Source: Arcicella aurantiaca
GTDB taxonomy: Bacteria; Bacteroidota; Bacteroidia; Cytophagales; Spirosomataceae
Length of the DNA: 64,000 nucleotides
Direction of reading: 5' to 3'
NCBI RefSeq assembly: GCF_003148625.1
Contig: NZ_QGGO01000004.1
Location: 185,995-249,994, forward strand
Every line of letters starts with the position of its first letter. Within the stretch, counting starts at the first letter, position 1. Shown one piece after another: positions 52,947 to 60,454 of the stretch. Below the pieces are notes generated by a model, which saw nothing but the letters and a program-made list of their open reading frames with translations, was not told the DNA's origin and made no database searches. The position numbers and the translations under genes were made by a program.

Positions 52947-53687
52947 GTGGAAAAAGAATCAGCTTCTGAGGTTTTAACCAATAATTATACAGTTCAAGTT
53001 GCTACAACTGAACATTTACATCTTGCTGAAGCCATTTGTCACGAAATGGAAGAGTCTGCCAAAGCTCGTGGAACTGGTATTGCTAAACGTTCTCCAGAAT
53101 ATTTAAAAGATAAAATCAAGGAAGGGAAAGCTATCATTGCCACCAATGATGCAGGCGAATTTATTGGTTTCTGTTATGTAGAAACTTGGGAACATGGCAA
53201 ATTTGTGGCAAATTCTGGCTTAATTGTAAAACCCGAATGGCGTAAATATGGTATTGCAAAGGCGGTGAAAGCAAAAGCCTTTGAATTATCACGCACTAAA
53301 TACCCCGATGCAAAAATCATTGGTATAACTACGTCGTTGGCAGTAATGAAAATTAACTCTGAATTGGGTTATGAGCCAACAACTTTCTCGGAATTGCCCG
53401 TAAATGATGCTTTCTGGAAAGGTTGTCAGTCGTGCGTGAATTATGACGTGTTGACTCGCACCGACCGCAAGCATTGTCTATGCACAGGTATGATTTTTGA
53501 CCCAGAGTGGGAGAAAAACAAAGCCAAAAGAGAACAAGAAGCAAATGCTAATAAAGATAAACAACAAGAAGAACACGAGCCGTGGAATTTCTTGAAAGAC
53601 GTAAAAGTTTTAGAACGTTTGAAATCTATCAAAGAAAAGATGTTCTTGAAAATGCAAGCTAAAAGAGCAGAGAGACAGGCGGTGTAA
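52947..53687 (+). CDS. GNAT acyltransferase of the Bacteroidota arginine cluster
   Basis: This 246-residue protein starts with GTG. The GNAT core (about residues 10-150) has WEHGKFVANSGLIVKPEWRK and YGIAKAVKAKAFELSRTKYP as motif A. A Cys-rich stretch follows, GCQSCVNYDVLTRTDRKHCL then CTG, with four Cys in C-x2-C...C-x-C spacing, and then a charged Lys/Glu helix. In Bacteroidota such a protein leads the arginine cluster, and arginine synthesis there uses N-succinyl intermediates. Acylation of glutamate is therefore the expected role, though not shown here. Confidence 0.82.
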   Translation: MEKESASEVLTNNYTVQVATTEHLHLAEAICHEMEESAKARGTGIAKRSPEYLKDKIKEGKAIIATNDAGEFIGFCYVETWEHGKFVANSGLIVKPEWRKYGIAKAVKAKAFELSRTKYPDAKIIGITTSLAVMKINSELGYEPTTFSELPVNDAFWKGCQSCVNYDVLTRTDRKHCLCTGMIFDPEWEKNKAKREQEANANKDKQQEEHEPWNFLKDVKVLERLKSIKEKMFLKMQAKRAERQAV

Positions 53688-53697
53688 GGACACTATA

Positions 53698-53731
53698 AAC
53701 TTCCCGAAAGTTTTAGAACTTTCGGGAAGTT
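53698..53731. terminator. Hairpin with the same stem as the folP/mlaE terminator
   Basis: AACTTCCCGAAAGTT and AACTTTCGGGAAGTT are identical to the arms at 8038-8071; only the loop differs (TTAG instead of AAAA). It follows the GNAT stop by 10 bases. Confidence 0.8.
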
Positions 53732-53737
53732 CTCGCC

Positions 53738-53866
53738 GATGTCTGTGTCTTCACAGACGATTACATTAATTCAATTTGGAATGGTTGTCTGTGGAGACAC
53801 AGACAACGGCAGTAAGGCTGGAAGCCTATTAATACTAATCACTCGCAAGATGCGAGCGATTGATGA
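53738..53866. repeat. REP-like element: inverted GTCTGTGTCTTCACAGAC units and further hairpins
   Basis: GATGTCTGTGTCTTCACAGA at 53739 and its inverted, near-perfect copy GTTGTCTGTGGAGACACAGA at 53785 each fold alone. GGCTGGAAGCC (53816-53826) and CTCGCA-AGA-TGCGAG (53842-53856) follow. The right part matches the 20.3 kb element. It would be transcribed within the arginine cluster. Confidence 0.8.
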
Positions 53867-53907
53867 AGTTTGAAACACCCATAAAGGCAAAAAACATTGT
53901 CATACAC

Positions 53908-54699
53908 ATGAATTTGCAAGATATTTTACAACATTCTCACCACTTACTTGTACTACTTGTTCTATTTATTTTGGCAAAAATATTTCCAACAAATAAAAAA
54001 GAAAAAGATTACAAAAAATACGAATTAGAAGATATTGAAAAAACATACAAAAAATATCAATGGTCGCCATCAATTGCGATTTTGATAGTATTATTTGTAG
54101 GAGTTGTACTTTATTATTCACTTAGAAATATAAATATTTTACTACAAACTAAGCCAAAAGATGCTATTTTTTATCTACGCTTTGAAACTATGCCTTTGAT
54201 TGTGACAATAGGTGTCATATTTACATTTTCAATATCAATCATGGAAAAATCAATGCTTTCTATGATGTCGAAAGAGGATTATGAGAAATTTAATACCAAA
54301 TATGAATTAGAGTATGGACTTTCCTCCAATGGAGCAGAAGTTTTTGCAAAATATTGGAAGTTATTTTTTGGCTGTATTACTGTATTTTTAATTTTCTACT
54401 TTTGGAATATTGATGGTAAAATTACCAAAGACTCTATTGAATTAGGAGATTACGGAACAACTGTAAAGAAGAAATACTCTCTTAATCAAGTCAAAAAAAT
54501 ACAATTCTATCCAAATCCTAACCCTGATATTGCTATTCTGGTTGAGGATGAATATAAAGTAATTTTCAACAATAGTGAAGAGTGGGACACAGGAAGTTCT
54601 GGTATAAGAGGAACGGAAAATTTATCAGAGGTTATGAAATACATTTCTGATAAATCTAAAATAAGAATTGATACTTTGATAGTACAAAAAAGCAAATAA
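53908..54699 (+). CDS. Membrane protein inserted in the arginine cluster, unrecognised
   Basis: Taken from MNLQDILQHSHHLLVLLVLF, 263 residues. An earlier start at 53863 would place the first codons in the REP element. Four membrane segments (about 10-28, 52-70, 92-110 and 148-165) are followed by a soluble C-terminal part with KITKDSIELGDYGTTVKKKY and NPDIAILVEDEYKVIFNNSE, suggesting a small PH-like strand set. No family was recognised and no link with arginine is known. The gene is AT-rich. Confidence 0.65.
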   Translation: MNLQDILQHSHHLLVLLVLFILAKIFPTNKKEKDYKKYELEDIEKTYKKYQWSPSIAILIVLFVGVVLYYSLRNINILLQTKPKDAIFYLRFETMPLIVTIGVIFTFSISIMEKSMLSMMSKEDYEKFNTKYELEYGLSSNGAEVFAKYWKLFFGCITVFLIFYFWNIDGKITKDSIELGDYGTTVKKKYSLNQVKKIQFYPNPNPDIAILVEDEYKVIFNNSEEWDTGSSGIRGTENLSEVMKYISDKSKIRIDTLIVQKSK

Positions 54700-54763
54700 C
54701 AACGACTTTAAAATAAATTCAAAATACCAGCCATCACAATTTACGTGGTGCTGACAACAAAAA

Positions 54764-55963
54764 ATGAGTAAACCAAAAGTAATCTTAGCATTTTCGGGAG
54801 GGCTTGATACCTCCTTTTGTGTAAAATATCTATCCGAAGACCGTGGATTTGAAGTACATTCTGCCCTTGTGAATACAGGTGGTTTCAGCGAAGAGGAATT
54901 GAAAGACATTGAGCAGAAAGCCTACGGTTTGGGCGTTGCCAGTCACGTAACGTTGGATGTAGTTGAAAAATACTACAACGATTGTATTCGCTACATGGTG
55001 TATGGTAATGTTTTGAAAAACAATACTTATCCGCTTTCAGTATCAGCAGAGCGTGTTTTTCAAGCAACTGCCGTTGCGGAATATGCCAACAAATTAGGTG
55101 CAAAAGCCATTGCACACGGAAGTACAGGAGCAGGAAACGACCAAGTTCGTTTTGATGTGGTTTTCCAGATTATGGTTCCTGATGTGGAAGTAATTACGCC
55201 AATTCGTGATTTAAAATTATCTCGTGAAGCAGAAATTGAATATTTGAAAGGAAAAGGCGTTGTTCGTGACTGGACAAAATCTACTTATTCAATCAACAAA
55301 GGACTTTGGGGAACGTCGGTTGGCGGAAAAGAAACTTTGACTTCCAATGGATATTTACCAGAATCAGCTTGGCCTACACAAGTAACTAAAACAGGCGAAG
55401 AAACGGTAAAATTACACTTTGAAAAAGGTCAATTAGTGGGAATCAATGGCGAAACAATGTCACCTGTTGAGGCAATTTGTAAATTGACTGACATTGCAGC
55501 ACCTTACGGCGTTGGTCGTGATATTCACGTGGGCGACACCATTATTGGTATCAAAGGACGTGTTGGTTTTGAAGCCGCAGCACCTTTGTTAATCATCAAA
55601 GCCCACCATTTATTAGAAAAACATACGCTTACCAAACAACAATTATACTGGAAACAGACTTTGGGTGAAACTTACGGAACGATGCTCCACGAAGGACAAT
55701 TCTTAGAGCCTGTTGTTCGTAACTTTGAGACTTTCTTGGCTGATACTCAAGACAATGTAACAGGAACGGTTGATATTCATTTAGCACCGTATCGTTACCA
55801 ATTGATTGGTATTGAATCAAAATACGATTTGATGTCATCAATTTTTGGAACTTATGGAGAGATGAATAATTCGTGGACTGGAGATGATGTAAGAGGATTC
55901 TCGAAAATTGTGTCAAATCAGACGATGATTCATCGTAAGGTTACGGATTATGCAGGAAAGTAA
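54764..55963 (+). CDS. argG: Argininosuccinate synthase
   Basis: This 399-residue enzyme joins citrulline and aspartate using ATP. The PP-loop SGGLDTS is at residues 11-17, and the aspartate/citrulline-binding AHGSTGAGNDQVRFDV and STYSINKGLWGTSVGGKE stretches are complete. The lengths fit the Bacteroidota type of argG. It is the second conserved gene of the arginine cluster. A 15-base perfect hairpin follows and then the second IVP gene. Confidence 0.97.
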   Translation: MSKPKVILAFSGGLDTSFCVKYLSEDRGFEVHSALVNTGGFSEEELKDIEQKAYGLGVASHVTLDVVEKYYNDCIRYMVYGNVLKNNTYPLSVSAERVFQATAVAEYANKLGAKAIAHGSTGAGNDQVRFDVVFQIMVPDVEVITPIRDLKLSREAEIEYLKGKGVVRDWTKSTYSINKGLWGTSVGGKETLTSNGYLPESAWPTQVTKTGEETVKLHFEKGQLVGINGETMSPVEAICKLTDIAAPYGVGRDIHVGDTIIGIKGRVGFEAAAPLLIIKAHHLLEKHTLTKQQLYWKQTLGETYGTMLHEGQFLEPVVRNFETFLADTQDNVTGTVDIHLAPYRYQLIGIESKYDLMSSIFGTYGEMNNSWTGDDVRGFSKIVSNQTMIHRKVTDYAGK

Positions 55964-55968
55964 ATAAC

Positions 55969-56029
55969 GTTTATGAGTTAAGTGTTTATGAGTTTATGGT
56001 GCTAAGAATCATTGCTCATAAACACTTAA
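55969..56029. repeat. TTTATGAG words and 15-base perfect hairpin, upstream flank of IVP gene 2
   Basis: GTTTATGAGTTAAGTG with a second TTTATGAG lie on the left. TTAAGTGTTTATGAG (55978-55992) pairs perfectly with CTCATAAACACTTAA (56015-56029). The hairpin is 49 bases before the IVP start. Confidence 0.75.
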
Positions 56030-56077
56030 TCAATCTTTTCATTGATTAAAAAATTCTACAAACCACATCAATATATT

Positions 56078-56434
56078 ATGCAAAACTACAAAGACCTTAA
56101 AGTTTGGCAGAAATCACACCTTATTGTTCTAAAAGTTTATCAACTCACGAATGGCTTTCCTAAAAGTGAAGTTTACGGTTTGGTAAGTCAATATAGACGA
56201 AGTGCTGTTTCTGTTTCAGCAAATTTGGTAGAAGGATGTGGCAAATATTCATCAAATGATATTGCTAATTTCTTTCAGATTGCACTTGGTTCACTCCATG
56301 AAAGTGAATATTACAATTTATTAAGTAAAGATTTAGCTTATATCTCTGAAGAGGAGTACAAAAACTTAGAGGAACAATTTAGAGAAGTTAAGGCTATGTT
56401 GGTTGCATTAATAAAAACCGTTCGGAATAAATAG
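56078..56434 (+). CDS. Four-helix-bundle protein (23S rRNA intervening-sequence protein family), copy 2
   Basis: This 118-residue protein starts at MQNYKDLKVWQKSHLIVLKV. YKDLKVWQKSH and RRSAVSVSANLVEGCGKYSS are the S23/IVP signatures, as in copy 1 (EDLIAWQKA and RASVSVSNNIAEGFGR). It stands between argG and argC on the same strand, although the two would otherwise be adjacent. Inverted TTTATGAG words bracket it on both sides. Function unknown. The two copies are clearly related, though not near-identical. Confidence 0.88.
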   Translation: MQNYKDLKVWQKSHLIVLKVYQLTNGFPKSEVYGLVSQYRRSAVSVSANLVEGCGKYSSNDIANFFQIALGSLHESEYYNLLSKDLAYISEEEYKNLEEQFREVKAMLVALIKTVRNK

Positions 56435-56517
56435 TTTATGAAGTATTTTTATGAAGTAAAAATAGATAAAACGTAAGTAAAAGAAAATATCTATCTCTTA
56501 CAAATTGTCATCTTTAG

Positions 56518-56553
56518 CACTCATAAACTCATAAACTACTGAACTCATAAACT
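56518..56553. repeat. Inverted CTCATAAACT words, downstream flank of IVP gene 2
   Basis: CTCATAAACT occurs three times in 36 bases, directly before the argC start. It is the reverse complement of the AGTTTATGAG-like words at 55969-55998. Confidence 0.75.
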
Positions 56554-56559
56554 AAAAAA

Positions 56560-57513
56560 ATGAAAATAGGAATAATAGGCGGTGCAGGATATACAGGAGG
56601 CGAATTACTCAGAATTTTAATCCATCACCCCGAAGCAGAAATAGTTTACGTAAACTCAAAATCTCAAGCAGGAAAACCTGTTTATAATACACACACTGAT
56701 TTATTAGGCGATACTGATTTACGCTTCTCAGACGACTTACATACCAACGTTGATGTTATTTTTCTTTGCTCTGGACACGGAGAATCTAAGAAATTTTTAG
56801 CGGCAAATCCTGAATTTAAATCAGTAAAAATCGTTGATTTAAGTACAGATTATCGTGACCAATCGGAAGGTTTTGTGTATGGTTTGGCAGAATTGCAACG
56901 TGATAAAATCCGTCAGGCAAATCATATTGCTAATCCAGGTTGTTTTGCGACTTCCATTGAATTGGCTTTGTTGCCTTTGGCACAAGCGGGTTTAATCCAT
57001 GATGATGTTCATGTCTCGGCAGTTACGGGTTCTACGGGGGCAGGACAAAGCCTTTCACCAACGGGGCATTTTTCTTGGAGAAGCAATAATATCTCCATTT
57101 ATAAAGCCTTCACGCATCAGCATTTGACGGAAATTGGCATGGTGATTTCTTCATTTAATGGAGCAAATCCAACCGTTAATTTCATTCCATATCGTGGTAC
57201 TTTTACTCGTGGAATTATGGCAAATGTTTATACTAAATTCTCAGGAACTTTAGCCGAAGCCAAAGAACTTTACAAAAACTACTATCAGTCGCACCCATTC
57301 ACACACGTAAGTGATGTGGCAGTAGATGTGAAACAAGTAGTAAATACCAATAAATGTTTGATTTCTTTAGAAGTTCAAGACGGGAATTTACTCATAACCA
57401 GCATTATTGATAACCTCACAAAAGGAGCATCAGGACAGGCAGTTCAAAATATGAATTTGATGTTTGGTCTTGATGAAAAAACTGGTTTAGGTTTGAAATC
57501 TGTTGGAATGTAA
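56560..57513 (+). CDS. argC: N-acyl-gamma-glutamyl-phosphate reductase
   Basis: This 317-residue enzyme reduces the acyl-glutamyl phosphate with NADPH in arginine synthesis. GGAGYTGGELL (7-17) is the nucleotide motif, and Cys128 in NPGCFATS is the catalytic residue. SGSTGAG-type loop VTGSTGAGQ and HRHLTEI-like HQHLTEIG follow. In Bacteroidota the acyl group is expected to be succinyl. It starts six bases after the end of the word repeat. Confidence 0.96.
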   Translation: MKIGIIGGAGYTGGELLRILIHHPEAEIVYVNSKSQAGKPVYNTHTDLLGDTDLRFSDDLHTNVDVIFLCSGHGESKKFLAANPEFKSVKIVDLSTDYRDQSEGFVYGLAELQRDKIRQANHIANPGCFATSIELALLPLAQAGLIHDDVHVSAVTGSTGAGQSLSPTGHFSWRSNNISIYKAFTHQHLTEIGMVISSFNGANPTVNFIPYRGTFTRGIMANVYTKFSGTLAEAKELYKNYYQSHPFTHVSDVAVDVKQVVNTNKCLISLEVQDGNLLITSIIDNLTKGASGQAVQNMNLMFGLDEKTGLGLKSVGM

Positions 57514-57515
57514 TC

Positions 57516-57567
57516 GTAACACAGACTTTAGTCTGTTAAATACTAAACAGACTAAAGTCTGTGCTAC
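57516..57567. repeat. REP-like palindrome pair, family GTAACACAGACT, cluster 3
   Basis: GTAACACAGACTTTAGTCTG on the left faces CAGACTAAAGTCTG plus TGCTAC on the right. It begins three bases after the argC stop codon. It is the third place with the same units as at 4.8 and 8.8 kb. Confidence 0.85.
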
Positions 57568-57582
57568 TAATAAATCCATAAA

Positions 57583-58449
57583 ATGCAAAAGCTATTATTA
57601 TTAATCATACTGCTTAATTCAATAATTTTTAATAGTATTGCCCAAGAAAAAAGACCATATAGTCGCAAAGGTGAATATTACTTTTTTTGGGGATACAACC
57701 GTTCTGAATACGCAAAATCTGATATAACATTTAAAGGAATAGGTTACGATTTTACGCTAAAAGACGTAGAAGCACATGATTTACCAATTCCATTTTCGGT
57801 AAATGAATATGTGGATATTACTCGCCTTTCAATTCCACAATACAATTTTAGAGTAGGATATTTTTTCAAAGACCACTGGGCAGTTTCATTTGGCTCAGAC
57901 CACATGAAATATGTAATGGTAAATGAACAAATGTCAACACTTACAGGACATATTTCGGCACAAGTTTCTTCCCCTGCTATTGATGTTCAAGCTATAAATC
58001 CTGCTTATGTAGGCGATTTTAATAATCAACCTTTTAAAATAAATAAGGATTTTTTGACTTACGAACATACCGACGGTTTCAATTATGTTCATTTTGAACT
58101 TGACAGATATGACCGTCTTTGGAAAGCTCAAAACAATATACAAGGTGTTGATTGGCTTGTGGGCATAGGGGCAGGAACATTAATTCCACGTACAGATTCT
58201 TATCTTTTCAAAGTTGGGAAAAATAACCATTTCAATTTTGCAGGTTATGGTTTTTCTGCCAAAACTGGTCTCCGTTTTGATATATCCCGAAGGCTTTTCT
58301 TCCAAACGGACGTAATGGGAGGATTCGTTCGTTTGAACAATGTTCATACAACTGGTAGAGACGACTTAGACTATGCACAACAAAGCATCTGGTTCGGACA
58401 GTTCTATGGAGCATTGGGTTACAAATTTGGAAGACATAGAAATAAATAA
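57583..58449 (+). CDS. Outer-membrane beta-barrel-like protein inserted in the arginine cluster
   Basis: This 288-residue protein has a signal peptide ending near NSIAQ (residue 21). The mature part begins EKRPYSRKGEYYFFWGYNRS and contains repeated barrel-like strands such as FRVGYFFKDHWAVSFGSDHM and FAGYGFSAKTGLRFDISRRL. It ends with FYGALGYKFGRHRNK. The family is not named, but such Bacteroidota outer-membrane proteins are common. There is no evident connection with arginine. A palindrome lies before it and a TTATCAG-word gap after it. Confidence 0.75.
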   Translation: MQKLLLLIILLNSIIFNSIAQEKRPYSRKGEYYFFWGYNRSEYAKSDITFKGIGYDFTLKDVEAHDLPIPFSVNEYVDITRLSIPQYNFRVGYFFKDHWAVSFGSDHMKYVMVNEQMSTLTGHISAQVSSPAIDVQAINPAYVGDFNNQPFKINKDFLTYEHTDGFNYVHFELDRYDRLWKAQNNIQGVDWLVGIGAGTLIPRTDSYLFKVGKNNHFNFAGYGFSAKTGLRFDISRRLFFQTDVMGGFVRLNNVHTTGRDDLDYAQQSIWFGQFYGALGYKFGRHRNK

Positions 58450-58452
58450 AAT

Positions 58453-58537
58453 AGTTATTGGTTATCAGTTAATGGTAAACAAGCACATTACTTTTTTGCT
58501 TTACTGATAACTGATAACTGATAACTAATAACTGATA
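58453..58537. repeat. Inverted TTATCAGTTA / ACTGATAACT words before argD
   Basis: GGTTATCAGTTAATGG on the left is inverted against ACTGATAACTGATAACTG and ACTAATAACTGATAC on the right, around CATTACTTTTTTGC. The same words make up the block at 29337-29617. Confidence 0.75.
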
Positions 58538-58539
58538 CA

Positions 58540-59664
58540 ATGAATCTTTTTAATGTATATCCACTCTACGACATCACCCCTGTAAAAGCTCAAGGAAGCA
58601 AATTATGGGACAAAAATGGCGTAGAATATCTTGACCTTTACGGAGGTCATGCTGTAATTTCAATTGGACATTCACATCCACATTATGTTCAGAAATTAAC
58701 GGAACAATTAAGCAATTTAGGGTTTTATTCAAACTCAGTAAATATTCCTATTCAGCAAGAATTAGCTACCAAATTGGGCGAGCTTTCGGGCTATGACGAT
58801 TATGAGTTATTCCTTTGTAATTCGGGAGCAGAAGCCAATGAAAACGCTCTAAAATTAGCCTCTTTCTTCAATGGTCGTAAAAAAGTAATTGCCTTTTCAA
58901 AAGCGTTTCATGGAAGAACAGCAGGTGCAGTAGCTGTAACAGATAATAAAGCAATTATTGCTCCTATCAATTACGACGAACACGTTACTTTCTTACCATT
59001 CAATGATGTTGAGGCATTAAAAGAAAACATTACAGAGGAAGTTTGTGCCGTTATTGTAGAAGGAATTCAAGGTGTTGGAGGAATTAATGTTTGTTCAGAC
59101 GAATTCTTGAAAACGGCTCGTGAAATGTGTGATAAAACTGGTGCAATTTTAATTTTGGATTCAGTTCAGTGCGGATACGGGCGTTCAGGTAAATTTTTCT
59201 CGCATGATTTCTCAGGCATTCGTCCAGACATTATGACTACTGCCAAAGGAATGGGCAATGGTTTCCCGATTGGTGGCGTGTTGATTTCTCCAAAATTTAA
59301 AGCAAAATTCGGAATGTTAGGTACAACTTTCGGAGGAAATCATTTAGCTTGTGCAGCAGCAGTAGCGGTTTTAGATGTAATGAAAGAAGAAAATTTAATG
59401 GAAAATGCCATTAAAAAAGGTGAATATTTATTTGAAAATTTAAAGCAGATAGAAGGCATCAAAGAACTTCGTGGGCGTGGCTTAATGATAGGAATTGAAT
59501 TTGAAAAACCTGTTGATACCATCAGAGATACGCTATTGTTTGAGCATAAAATTTTCTGTGGTTACGCAGGGAAAAATACCCTTCGTCTTTTACCAAGTTT
59601 GGCATTAGGACAAGCAGAATGTGATAGATTTTTAGAAGCTTTAGCACAAACAGTTAAAGCGTAA
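58540..59664 (+). CDS. argD: Acylornithine aminotransferase
   Basis: This 374-residue PLP enzyme of class III makes acyl-ornithine. Lys236 in TAKGMGNGFPIG binds PLP, and FLCNSGAEANENALKLA and ILDSVQCGYGRSGKFF are the usual motifs, with Gln/Asp near 208-210. It is the last conserved gene of this cluster. The remaining steps (argB, argF', argE, argH) are not in the window. A two-way terminator follows. Confidence 0.94.
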   Translation: MNLFNVYPLYDITPVKAQGSKLWDKNGVEYLDLYGGHAVISIGHSHPHYVQKLTEQLSNLGFYSNSVNIPIQQELATKLGELSGYDDYELFLCNSGAEANENALKLASFFNGRKKVIAFSKAFHGRTAGAVAVTDNKAIIAPINYDEHVTFLPFNDVEALKENITEEVCAVIVEGIQGVGGINVCSDEFLKTAREMCDKTGAILILDSVQCGYGRSGKFFSHDFSGIRPDIMTTAKGMGNGFPIGGVLISPKFKAKFGMLGTTFGGNHLACAAAVAVLDVMKEENLMENAIKKGEYLFENLKQIEGIKELRGRGLMIGIEFEKPVDTIRDTLLFEHKIFCGYAGKNTLRLLPSLALGQAECDRFLEALAQTVKA

Positions 59665-59677
59665 AACTTTCAATAAT

Positions 59678-59712
59678 AAAAAAGCCCAACAAAATGATTT
59701 GTGGGCTTTTTT
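59678..59712. terminator. Bidirectional terminator after argD
   Basis: AAAAAAGCCCA pairs with TGGGCTTTTTT; the A-run and T-run at both ends make it usable from both sides. Confidence 0.88.
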
Positions 59713-59724
59713 ATTGGCTATAAT

Positions 59725-59967
59725 TTATACAGATAAATCTTCCTCAGCTAAAATTTTAGTAATTATTTTTTTCCATACAATTCTTTCTTCTTTGCTAATA
59801 ACTTTCTCTTCTACTGAATTTTCAGACTTACTAACCTTTTGTAACCTTTTGTAAGTTAATCCATTCATCACAGATTGCTCTCTCCATAAATCAATTATAG
59901 TGTTCTCCTCTTCGGAAGTTTCCCCACGAAAATGCCTTGCCAATAATATGTAGTCTATTTTCAACAT
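59725..59967 (-). CDS. Small protein resembling the N-terminus of FecR-type anti-sigma factors
   Basis: This 80-residue protein reads LLARHFRGETSEEENTIIDL and WREQSVMNGLTYKRLQK, close in pattern to the FecR N-terminal helix (LLARYL-GE-S-EE-...-W). It has no membrane segment and no periplasmic domain. No sigma factor gene is adjacent. It may be a remnant of an anti-sigma gene or a true short protein. The frame is intact. There is no other lead on its function. Confidence 0.5.
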   Translation of the reverse strand: MLKIDYILLARHFRGETSEEENTIIDLWREQSVMNGLTYKRLQKVSKSENSVEEKVISKEERIVWKKIITKILAEEDLSV

Positions 59968-60454
59968 GTGGCTAATTAAAATTTTTTAAAATAAAAACGC
60001 TGTAAAACAGGCGGCTTATTTAACAAATTAATTACTGTTTATATAAATGAAGACTGAAAATTAGTGAATAGGTAACAGAAATAGAATAAAAAAACTTTAA
60101 AAAACGCTCGAATCTGACAGATGCAAGTAGAAAGTTTAGATTCTAAGACTTTCATCTATAATAAATCATAAAATACATGATTATCAAATACTTATCGACT
60201 CAATGAGGCATTTACAAACCATTAAAATAGTGTTCCTTCAAGTGTATAGAATATTTTTGGCAAGAGTTTTGTAAAAGAGGTATCAGCAATACACCGTCAT
60301 ACATTTTGATATTAACTCAGAATGTGATTATTTTGCGTTTCTTTTGCGTTATTTTAAACGTATTTAAAAGAAACTTTCATTAATAATTTGTATTACAATC
60401 TGTCTTTCTTCACGAGAGGCAAACAGCAGATAACAAATAAATAACTATTTAAAA
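59968..60454. other. 487-base region without gene
   Basis: No coding frame, repeat or strong hairpin was seen here. It separates the divergent small anti-sigma-like gene from the PpiD-like gene and should hold both promoters, but none fits TTTG/TAnnTTTG well. Confidence 0.5.
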
